24,647 bases of DNA, taken from positions 1 through 24,647 of IMG/VR virus record IMGVR_UViG_3300020188_000054; one strand, 5' to 3'. Positions 19,477-24,647 of this stretch are shown piece after piece. Each line of letters starts with the position of its first letter. Positions within the stretch are counted from its first letter, which is position 1. The translations under genes were made by a program, and so were the position numbers. A model generated the notes under the pieces. The model was not told the origin of the DNA. It did not search any database and was given only the letters and a program-made list of their open reading frames with translations. Source of the DNA: a virus.

Positions 19477-19640
19477 ATGAACTTATTGAACACTGCCTGT
19501 ATGAATCAGGTTTGACCGCACAGGGATGCTGGGACGAACTTGACGATTATGCTAAAGAGGCGATTGAAAGATTCGCAAAGTTGATTGTTAAAGAATGTTC
19601 CGACAACGGTCACAGGTGGAATTATGATAGTGAAACTTGA
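19473..19640 (+). CDS. Small helical protein, 55 aa
   Basis: GTG start at 19473 overlaps the previous stop (GTGA). The 55-aa product is helical: NELIEHCLYESGL, WDELDDYAKEAIERFAKLIV, then KECSDNGHRW. The block FAxLIVKEC resembles short proteins found in many enterobacterial and marine phages, function unknown. It overlaps the AbrB-like gene by 17 bases in another frame. Confidence 0.6.
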   Translation: MNELIEHCLYESGLTAQGCWDELDDYAKEAIERFAKLIVKECSDNGHRWNYDSET

Positions 19641-19794
19641 AGAAGACCCGTTGACAGGCGAACTGATCTTGCCTTTGCCTGATGAGATTATGGAAGAACT
19701 TGACATCGACATCGGTGATGAGTTAGAATGGATAGATAATGAAGACGGTACAATTACAATTCGTAAATTTGATTTTAGGAGATATGCGCAATGA
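19624..19794 (+). CDS. AbrB/SpoVT-like DNA-binding protein, 56 aa
   Basis: ATG 19624 preceded by AGGTGG. The 56-aa acidic protein matches a swapped-hairpin AbrB/MazE-type fold: EDPLTGELILPLPDEIMEEL, DIDIGDELEW, then DGTITIRKF, with the usual G-x-L-x-L-P and GDxLEW landmarks. Family members bind DNA as dimers, either as antitoxins or as transition-state regulators. No toxin gene is adjacent (the MazG at 3483 is unrelated to MazF), so a phage regulator is more likely than a toxin-antitoxin pair. The stop overlaps the next gene (ATGA). Confidence 0.65.
   Translation: MIVKLEEDPLTGELILPLPDEIMEELDIDIGDELEWIDNEDGTITIRKFDFRRYAQ
19700..19729 (+). promoter_or_regulatory. Near-consensus sigma70 promoter inside the AbrB-like gene
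   Basis: TTGACA at 19700-19705, 18-base spacer, TAGAAT at 19724-19729. Predicted start near 19736, about 55 bases before the gene at 19791. Confidence 0.6.
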
Positions 19795-20054
19795 GTGAGT
19801 TCAAATTAGATGTCGATGCTGGTACTTGGTTAGATGCTAAAGGCGCAACGACTACAGTATTCATTGGTGATGCATGTGAACCATGTGTAGAGATTGTAGA
19901 GACATATGAAGAGTTGATCGATAAAGAACTTCAAGCACATTGTGTCGGCGATTTGATCCTCAAAAGAAATCAACCAGACGCGGAAGAATTTGTGAATGCG
20001 ATGGCTGAAGCGGCAGAGTACGCAAGACAAAGATACGAGGCAATGAAAGAATGA
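19791..20054 (+). CDS. Hypothetical protein, 87 aa
   Basis: ATG 19791 overlaps the AbrB-like stop (ATGA), and its own stop overlaps the dCMP deaminase start (ATGA). The protein starts beta-like (EFKLDVDAGTWLDAKG, TTTVFIGDACEPCVEI), with a CEPC pair, and ends as a helix (DAEEFVNAMAEAAEYARQRY). I recognise no family. Coupling to dCMP deaminase suggests, weakly, a nucleotide-related or regulatory role. Confidence 0.65.
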   Translation: MSEFKLDVDAGTWLDAKGATTTVFIGDACEPCVEIVETYEELIDKELQAHCVGDLILKRNQPDAEEFVNAMAEAAEYARQRYEAMKE

Positions 20055-20497
20055 AACGTAAGTTTGTTGAAGCGTTCATGGATGTTGCCGAGCGATTCGC
20101 GCAACTGAGTACGGCAAAACGTTTACAAGTCGGCAGTATTATTGTGAAAAATAATCGCATTATTAGCATTGGTTATAATGGAATGCCTAGTGGATGGACC
20201 AATGAATGCGAAGAAGAATACCTCTATGAAGATGGTGGTCGAGAGTTTAAGAGTAAGCCAGAAGTACTTCATGCTGAGACAAACGCAATTGCAAAAGTAG
20301 CACAAAGTCCTGAGAGTTGTGAGGGCGCTACAATGTTCTGTACTCATACGCCATGTATTGACTGCGCTAAATTGATATACCAAAGCGGCATCAAAACATT
20401 GTATGTGAAGAACAGATATGAAGCAAGAAAAGGAAGTGGTCTAAATTTTTTAATTAAAAGCGGTGTAGAAGTTTTCATGGAGGACGATCATGAATAA
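20051..20497 (+). CDS. cd: dCMP deaminase
   Basis: A 148-aa zinc-dependent deaminase converting dCMP to dUMP, the precursor for dTMP. The catalytic zinc site is H74-A75-E76 (LHAETNAI) with P101-C102-x-x-C105 (TPCIDC), and the substrate region RLQVGSIIV...ISIGYNGMPSGW is typical. Length is close to bacterial and T4-type enzymes (T4 Cd is longer, about 190). All active-site residues are intact. It is coupled by ATGA to the gene before, and the next small membrane-protein gene starts within its last codons. It matches the MazG-like protein in pointing to management of nucleotide pools. Confidence 0.95.
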   Translation: MKRKFVEAFMDVAERFAQLSTAKRLQVGSIIVKNNRIISIGYNGMPSGWTNECEEEYLYEDGGREFKSKPEVLHAETNAIAKVAQSPESCEGATMFCTHTPCIDCAKLIYQSGIKTLYVKNRYEARKGSGLNFLIKSGVEVFMEDDHE

Positions 20498-20660
20498 GAT
20501 TACCAAAGAGAATGTGATTCGTTGGGGTAAAATGGCACTAATCATGCCAATCGTTTTAGTCTGGGACACAACATTCTGGCTCGTAACTTTTCTTCAAAAG
20601 AATATGGAGAAGTTTGATGAGTGGGGCGGCAAACTAATTGAGGAGTTCATCGATGTCTAA
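20490..20660 (+). CDS. Single-helix membrane protein, 56 aa
   Basis: ATG 20490 has GGAGGAC just upstream and overlaps the dCMP deaminase end by 8 bases. The product has a short polar start (NKITKENVIRWG), a hydrophobic segment with Trp (MALIMPIVLVWDTTFWLVTF) and an acidic helix at the end (EKFDEWGGKLIEEFID). This is one membrane helix with a soluble tail. It overlaps the next gene by 8 bases. Family unknown; the ribosome site and coupling make it a credible gene. Confidence 0.65.
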   Translation: MNKITKENVIRWGKMALIMPIVLVWDTTFWLVTFLQKNMEKFDEWGGKLIEEFIDV

Positions 20661-21330
20661 ACGTTATTTTAGAGTTACCCTTGCTGGCTACGGCGGTGAG
20701 TTTACCATGGGTCAAGTATCAGAAGAATTCTATGAGCGATGGAAAGACACTGATGACGATGAGCAGACACTAGGTGATTTTATCAATGATGTCGATTGGG
20801 AAGAAGGACTTGAGCAATACAATTCTCCTGATATGACTGAGCATGGTAACAATTCGTGGCATGAGTTTGATGAGTTGTCGCACAACTATGGTTGTTATAG
20901 TGATTCGTGGTACTATGTCGAAGAAGTTGATGCACCTGAACATAATGCAAAGATTTTATCTAATGAAGAACGCTATGAAATTAACGCTATGATCGGTTAT
21001 GAACGTTACACTTGTTTCTCTGAGGACTATGTGACAGTTCCTGTTCTGATGTGTCACTCTGGAGAGAAAGGTCAGTTTGGTCATATCTTCGTTGAAACTG
21101 ATGGCGATGATTTTGATCCTCAGAAGATGTCATTTCTAGCAGTTGAGTCAGACATGTGTGAACTCGTTGAAGGCGCACTGTACGATGGCCGACAACTCGA
21201 CATCGAATACGACTGGTGCGATACAGTCGGCAAGAGTTTCTTCTGCGAACTTGGTAGGGTGAATCTCGACTGGCTTGATCCATACCCAGATGAAGCAACA
21301 ATTAGTGAATATTACGATGATTTTTCATGA
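20653..21330 (+). CDS. Acidic phage protein, 225 aa
   Basis: ATG 20653 with AGGAG at 20641-20645, 7 bases upstream, decides the start. The protein is very acidic, rich in Asp, Glu, Tyr and Trp: RYFRVTLAGYGGEFTMG, DFINDVDWEEGL, NYGCYSDSWYYVEEVD, DYDWCD-like strings and YPDEATISEYYDDFS. The N-terminal TLAGYGGExTxG block followed by YW-rich segments recalls proteins in other marine phages, function unknown. Such acidity can reflect DNA mimicry, but that is only a possibility. A promoter for the next gene starts just after its stop. Confidence 0.7.
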   Translation: MSKRYFRVTLAGYGGEFTMGQVSEEFYERWKDTDDDEQTLGDFINDVDWEEGLEQYNSPDMTEHGNNSWHEFDELSHNYGCYSDSWYYVEEVDAPEHNAKILSNEERYEINAMIGYERYTCFSEDYVTVPVLMCHSGEKGQFGHIFVETDGDDFDPQKMSFLAVESDMCELVEGALYDGRQLDIEYDWCDTVGKSFFCELGRVNLDWLDPYPDEATISEYYDDFS

Positions 21331-21338
21331 AAAAATGC

Positions 21339-21367
21339 TTGACAATGGGGCATAAATACAGTAAAAT
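21339..21367 (+). promoter_or_regulatory. Sigma70 promoter overlapping a late-like octamer
   Basis: TTGACA at 21339-21344, 17-base spacer, TAAAAT at 21362-21367. Inside the spacer lies CATAAATA (21351-21358), one base off the late octamer. Predicted sigma70 start near 21374, before the ATG at 21401 (TAGGAG ribosome site). Confidence 0.75.
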
Positions 21368-21400
21368 TAGTATTGTTCTGTTGAATTTTAGGAGTTTCCT

Positions 21401-21766
21401 ATGAAAAAGTACTTAACTGCTGTTGTTGCCGCGCTGGCGCTGGGTGTGTCTGTCAATGCTTCAGCATGGGGCGATAAAGAGCAAGGCATTCTGATCGGCA
21501 TTGCTGGCACTCTTCTGGGTCAAGAGTTGATTCAGAATCATCGTCATCATGGCGCGCATGGCTCTTATGGGTCACCAGCTCCTGTTTATATTCCTCGTGG
21601 TTACGGTACTCGTTATCTCGAAGGTGTTCGCGATGGATATAGCACTCGCATTCAGGCAGAGATCGAACAGATTCGTGCGTGTGAACGCCGACAAGATTCT
21701 CTGATCTACCAGTGTGGTTCTGGAAATAGTGTTGCTTGTCGGATGATTGCTGACTGTAGTTTTTAA
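21401..21766 (+). CDS. Secreted glycine-zipper-like protein, 121 aa
   Basis: ATG 21401 follows TAGGAG. Residues 1-22 (MKKYLTAVVAALALGVSVNA, then SA) are a textbook Sec signal peptide, probably cut after ASA. The mature protein has a Gly-spaced hydrophobic helix (GILIGIAGTLLGQEL) like glycine-zipper proteins, a His-rich turn (NHRHHGAHG), and a C-terminal helix with four Cys (RACERRQ, YQCGSG, ACRMIADC) likely to form disulfides. It would act in the periplasm or outer membrane. Its own promoter and secretion signals suggest an envelope role; function unknown. Confidence 0.75.
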   Translation: MKKYLTAVVAALALGVSVNASAWGDKEQGILIGIAGTLLGQELIQNHRHHGAHGSYGSPAPVYIPRGYGTRYLEGVRDGYSTRIQAEIEQIRACERRQDSLIYQCGSGNSVACRMIADCSF

Positions 21767-21783
21767 TTGAGCGAAATTATATT

Positions 21784-21960
21784 ATGATTCTTGAATTCTT
21801 CTTTGGTCTCTATGTCCTAGCCAATATAATGATTCCCATAATCATACTAGGCGCTATCGTCTGGTTCTTATGGGAATTTGCTGGCTTTATCTTTAAATTA
21901 CTTGGTATTGGATTGCTGTTCATTATCTTGTTATTCTTTTTTGTGAGTTTATTGTTATGA
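21784..21960 (+). CDS. Small membrane protein, two helices, 58 aa
   Basis: ATG 21784, with a poor ribosome site (GAGCG). Almost the whole protein is hydrophobic: a first helix near 5-30 (MIPIIILGAIVWFLW) and a second near 38-58 (LLFIILLFFFVSLLL). The stop overlaps the next ATG (ATGA). Size and topology would fit a small holin or antiholin, and the lysozyme in this phage needs one, but the gene is 15 kb away and no specific motif supports this. Confidence 0.55.
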   Translation: MILEFFFGLYVLANIMIPIIILGAIVWFLWEFAGFIFKLLGIGLLFIILLFFFVSLLL

Positions 21961-22265
21961 CCCCGCCTAAAGAAGGCCGTGGCGATCCAATGGTTCGCGC
22001 AGACGGTCGAACTAAGCCTGATCGTAAATGGTATCCAGAAGACTTCGACTGGTATCTAAAGTGGATTGCTTCTCTGACTATTCTCACATCATTAGCAATG
22101 AGAGCGGCAGGTCCAGAATATCGTATGTATGACTTGACAATCGGCTTCATAGGCATTATTCTATGGACATGGGTATCAATAATATGGAAAGATAGGGCGC
22201 TTATCATGCTCAATGCTGTTTCAGGTTTTATGATAGCGACTACAATATTGAGAGAAATGGCATGA
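21957..22265 (+). CDS. Membrane protein, 102 aa
   Basis: ATG 21957 overlaps the previous stop (ATGA). A polar, basic N-terminus (TPPKEGRGDPMVRADGRTKP) precedes three hydrophobic segments at about 32-48, 58-76 and 80-96 (LTIGFIGIILWTWVSIIW, ALIMLNAVSGFMIATTIL). Its end overlaps the next gene (ATGA). Three helices with a basic cytoplasmic tail resemble the layout of class I holins, but also many unknown phage membrane proteins. No family recognised. Confidence 0.65.
   Translation: MTPPKEGRGDPMVRADGRTKPDRKWYPEDFDWYLKWIASLTILTSLAMRAAGPEYRMYDLTIGFIGIILWTWVSIIWKDRALIMLNAVSGFMIATTILREMA
22134..22162 (+). promoter_or_regulatory. Sigma70-like promoter, weaker -10
   Basis: TTGACA at 22134-22139, 17-base spacer, TATTCT at 22157-22162. 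It lies inside the membrane-protein gene, about 100 bases upstream of the gene at 22262. The -10 has four of six consensus bases. Confidence 0.4.
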
Positions 22266-22843
22266 ACGTATTTCCACTAGAACACGGCGACAATGACTAT
22301 CCTTGTCCTGTCGCCTCTGCTAAATCGCAGTGTGACAAACATGTAGTCAAAATGCCTACAGAGTCTGGTCAGATGTTATCGACTGCGCATCGTATGCTTG
22401 ACGGCAAACTTGAGATGCGCCCATCAAAATCTGGTAAGCGCATGGTCAAGTATTGGGACCTGTTCGAAGGTATTGATGATCTCGAAATGGAAATGATACT
22501 GTACAAAGCAGTACATATGGGTCATCCCTGTACAGTGTGGACTATGGAAACAGAGTCAAACTATCGTTGGCACTGGGAGCATATGTTCGCGCTCTGTCAA
22601 GAATACACACATCGGTATGGCAAGATTCATGGTGCTGAGAAAGTTCTCTGGCCTCTGCGTACACCACCCCGCAATATACCGCACGGTCCTTTGACTAAAA
22701 TGCCACTCGCAATGAAGTCTAATCCTGAGTGTATGCAGGATGATGTTGTCGAGTCTTATCGCGCATACTATCAAACAAAGCAAGAGCGTTTCTCTATGAC
22801 ATGGAAAAATCGCGATGTTCCTGGTTGGTTCTCTGTAGCATAG
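22262..22843 (+). CDS. Conserved phage protein, 193 aa
   Basis: ATG 22262 overlaps the previous stop (ATGA). The protein has the strings AKSQCDKHVVKMPTESGQML, STAHRMLDG, YKAVHMGHPCTVW, SNYRWHWEHMFALCQEY and TPPRNIPHGPLTKMP. From memory, this CDKHVVKM...STAHRxLDG...HPxxxW...NYxW...ALCxEY order defines a family found in very many phages, function unproven. The conserved Cys, His and Asp residues suggest a metal or active site. It is soluble. The late promoter of the next gene follows its stop directly. Confidence 0.8.
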   Translation: MNVFPLEHGDNDYPCPVASAKSQCDKHVVKMPTESGQMLSTAHRMLDGKLEMRPSKSGKRMVKYWDLFEGIDDLEMEMILYKAVHMGHPCTVWTMETESNYRWHWEHMFALCQEYTHRYGKIHGAEKVLWPLRTPPRNIPHGPLTKMPLAMKSNPECMQDDVVESYRAYYQTKQERFSMTWKNRDVPGWFSVA

Positions 22844-22844
22844 A

Positions 22845-22852
22845 TATAAATA
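22845..22852 (+). promoter_or_regulatory. T4-type late promoter
   Basis: Exact TATAAATA directly after the stop of the gene at 22262. Predicted start near 22858, giving a leader of about 23 bases with a CGGAG ribosome site before the ATG at 22881. Confidence 0.8.
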
Positions 22853-22880
22853 CTTCGATAACTTAATTCGGAGTATTAAC

Positions 22881-24248
22881 ATGGCCAGAGGTCTAACACA
22901 TCCTACTGCACATGTCGGTAAGGCTATTAAGCATTTAAAGACCAATAAAGAATACATCTATACGGGATTCGAGTTCAGTAGAGATGTCATGACATTGGTC
23001 GGAAATGTTGACAAGATCATTGATGAGATTGGCACTAAGAAGAAAACTGGTGCTATCTTTTATTTTAAAGAAAAGACTGGCAATAAGAAAGCGGGTGTAG
23101 TCTATTATGCTACTTCCGTTTCGTCTAGTTCCAATATCAATGCTGGCAAACTTGGTATGCAATACTCTGGCGCAAAGGGCGCGACTGAGAACCTAGGCAT
23201 TCAAGCAAGCAATTTAATCCTGAAAGGCACTTCCGAAAAATTGACAATCAATGGTCAAGAAGGTGTATCGTGTAAAACTTTCAGCGACCTCAAAACACTT
23301 AGAACATCTGTTATATCTTACATGAAAAGTTCGAATAAAGTCGGCAATCATATTGTTGATGCTGTCGATGAATGGTTTGCTAGTACATCACTGAAAAACT
23401 TCGATTGGCAAGACAAGTCATTTCAAGACTCTGAGATAAATGAACTTGGAAAATATCTCGGTGAAATCATCATTGGTGCTGTCGCACTCAAGAATAAATC
23501 TTCACTGATATCGCAAAATCCATTCAAGGGAAAAGCAAAAAAGTTTATTGTACCCGATGATCCTTCCTTCTCTGGTGTTGACTCTGCTGTAATGTTGGAC
23601 GATGGCACACTTGTTCCTATTTCTTCAAAAGCAGGAGTAGGCGCTAAAGCGTCTATCTTCACCAACTTCTTGCCGAAAGTAATCAACAAAACAAATCTAC
23701 CCGCAAGCGTGATTAAAGATTTAGTTGATTCTGCAAAGAAAGCAAATATCACAAAAGCGAAACTCGATGCAAAGCAAGGATCAAAAGACATTGTATATGA
23801 ATACGGCGTGAGAAAGATTTTAGGACTGAAGCAGTCACAGGTAAATGATCCATATGCAGTGTACACTGAGATACGTCAAGGTTCACTGAAAGGAAATCTG
23901 ACAGATTTTTCTGCGCCTACATTGAAAGTAATATCAGCGATTGCAAAGCATCCAGATATACCGCAGAATGTAAAAGACGCACTGCCATTATCAGTCACCT
24001 CTGCATTCAATCGTGAAATCGCAAGAAGACTAAATGAAGATTCTGTATCACAAGACATCGTTGCTAATATCCTTGCAGGCAAGAATTTTTATCAAGCAAA
24101 TTTAGACCTAAATAAATGGAAGAAAGGCGAAGTTTACTTTAAACTTTTACTGTCTGGTAATGCGAAGACATCTTTCATTGGAAGTAAAGCGGCGATCAAT
24201 GACATTGATGCTAAACAAGGTCTAGTAAATTACGAGTTGAAATATTAA
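22881..24248 (+). CDS. Late-expressed protein of unknown function with possible nuclease-like motif, 455 aa
   Basis: ATG 22881 with GGAG upstream, under an exact late promoter. The N-terminal half is beta-rich (TGAIFYFKEKTGNKKAGVVY) and the C-terminal half helical (TKAKLDAKQGSKDIVYEY). Near residues 234-250, DSAVMLDDGTLVPISSK resembles the core of PD-(D/E)XK nucleases: Asp at the end of one strand, then a hydrophobic strand ending in x-x-K, with Ser248 where Glu is usual, and E188 or E195 on the preceding helix. This is a motif-level guess, not a family assignment. No signal peptide or membrane helix. The stop overlaps the start of the next gene (TAATG), so the two proteins are made together late in infection. 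Confidence 0.7.
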   Translation: MARGLTHPTAHVGKAIKHLKTNKEYIYTGFEFSRDVMTLVGNVDKIIDEIGTKKKTGAIFYFKEKTGNKKAGVVYYATSVSSSSNINAGKLGMQYSGAKGATENLGIQASNLILKGTSEKLTINGQEGVSCKTFSDLKTLRTSVISYMKSSNKVGNHIVDAVDEWFASTSLKNFDWQDKSFQDSEINELGKYLGEIIIGAVALKNKSSLISQNPFKGKAKKFIVPDDPSFSGVDSAVMLDDGTLVPISSKAGVGAKASIFTNFLPKVINKTNLPASVIKDLVDSAKKANITKAKLDAKQGSKDIVYEYGVRKILGLKQSQVNDPYAVYTEIRQGSLKGNLTDFSAPTLKVISAIAKHPDIPQNVKDALPLSVTSAFNREIARRLNEDSVSQDIVANILAGKNFYQANLDLNKWKKGEVYFKLLLSGNAKTSFIGSKAAINDIDAKQGLVNYELKY

Positions 24249-24647
24249 TGAAAAATTTTAATCAGTTTCTTATTGAACAAAAAAATACTCATATGGAACA
24301 CGTTGAGGATTTGATCTTCAACGAAGGTGTCGATGGCACACGAAAAGCAATTAACTTTCTGCGTGATCTTAGAGACATGCTGGCTGGACATAATAAAAGC
24401 AAGATATCTCGAACTGTGAAATGGGATGGTGCGCCTGCTGTGTTTGTGGGCATCGATCCAAGTGACGGCAAGTTTTTTGTCGCGAAGAAAGGCGTTTTTA
24501 ACAAAAATCCAAAGGTTTATAAGACTCCTGCTGATGTAAAAGCAGATACGTCAGGCGACTTACAGAAAAAGCTATTGATAGCACTGAGTGAGTTTTCGAA
24601 GTTAGGTATTAAGTCTGGTGTATATCAAGGCGATCTAATGTTCACGA
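24248..24647 (+). CDS. Capsid-targeted nucleotidyltransferase-like protein (3' truncated)
   Basis: ATG 24248 overlaps the previous stop; 133 codons are visible before the window ends. The N-terminus MKNFNQFLIE closely follows the T4 capsid-targeting sequence (MKTYQEFIAE), including the Phe spacing and a L-x-E site fitting the gp21 prohead protease. The following HMEHVEDLIFNEGVDG and AINFLRDLRDML are conserved in a cyanophage family I recall (possibly DUF6267). VKWDGAPAVF puts a KxDG motif at K58-G61, like the nucleotidyl-lysine motif of DNA/RNA ligases; AKKGVF (79-84) and GVYQGDLMF (124-132) fit motifs Ia and III. Prediction: an adenylyl- or guanylyltransferase-fold protein packaged in the head. 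Later motifs lie outside the window. Confidence 0.75.
   Translation, partial: MKNFNQFLIEQKNTHMEHVEDLIFNEGVDGTRKAINFLRDLRDMLAGHNKSKISRTVKWDGAPAVFVGIDPSDGKFFVAKKGVFNKNPKVYKTPADVKADTSGDLQKKLLIALSEFSKLGIKSGVYQGDLMFT

Noticed and set aside
23423-23866. Minus-strand open frame of 147 codons
   Set aside because: Shadow of the late 455-aa gene; no start signals and unlikely composition.
1-24647. tRNA genes, CRISPR arrays, insertion sequences, integrase or attachment sites
   Set aside because: I looked for cloverleaf arms with TTCGA-type loops, spaced direct repeats and transposase or integrase motifs and saw none; a tRNAscan run would settle the tRNA point.

Overview
This window looks like part of the genome of a lytic T4-like tailed phage (myovirus), most likely marine. 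The evidence is a T4-type replication and recombination set (family B DNA polymerase like gp43, UvsX recombinase, gp41/DnaB-type helicase), a T4-type lysozyme with Glu/Asp/Thr spaced exactly as in T4, exact T4 late-promoter octamers (TATAAATA) in front of structural-phase genes, tight ATGA/GTGA/TAATG gene overlaps, and many small proteins of families I associate with cyanophages, pelagiphages and other marine myoviruses. The host is probably a Gram-negative proteobacterium: there are Sec signal peptides, lipoboxes, near-consensus sigma70 promoters and an IbpA-like small heat-shock protein. I saw no tRNA, rRNA, insertion sequence, integrase or CRISPR array. Family names here come from reading motifs and from memory, not from a database search.

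Layout. 1-2.6 kb: AT-rich accessory block with the end of a membrane protein, two unknowns, a membrane fatty-acid desaturase and a capsular-polysaccharide-type glycosyltransferase. 2.7-4.85 kb: small phage proteins, a MazG-like pyrophosphohydrolase and an HxGH cytidylyltransferase. 4.84-6.73 kb: envelope and lysis-type block (secreted protein on the minus strand, Hsp20 with a late promoter and structured leader, a tiny secreted protein with a TonB-box-like N-terminus, an embedded lipoprotein, and T4-type lysozyme on the minus strand). 6.78-15.0 kb: replication core (polymerase, uvsX, gp41-like helicase) interrupted by AT-rich cargo (sulfotransferase-like, glycosyltransferase-like and methyltransferase genes) and two conserved phage proteins. 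15.0-22.85 kb: dense run of small, mostly unknown genes, including a DUF3310-like protein, a minimal HExxH peptidase-like membrane protein, an AbrB-like protein, dCMP deaminase and several single- or multi-TM proteins. 22.85-24.65 kb: a late operon under a TATAAATA promoter, with a 455-aa unknown protein followed by a truncated gene that combines a T4-like capsid-targeting N-terminus with a ligase/nucleotidyltransferase-like KxDG motif.

How it works together. Polymerase, helicase, UvsX, dCMP deaminase and MazG serve DNA synthesis and nucleotide pools. Glycosyl-, sulfo- and methyltransferases, the cytidylyltransferase and the desaturase suggest remodelling of host surface glycans or lipids. 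Many genes or gene pairs have their own near-consensus sigma70 promoter with a 17-18 bp spacer, often embedded in the upstream gene, as expected of early/middle phage genes read by host polymerase. Late promoters mark hsp20 and the terminal operon.

The most interesting candidates are the capsid-targeted nucleotidyltransferase-like protein at the right edge, the secreted TonB-box mimic at 5792, and two structured leaders (hsp20, and the gene at 16967).
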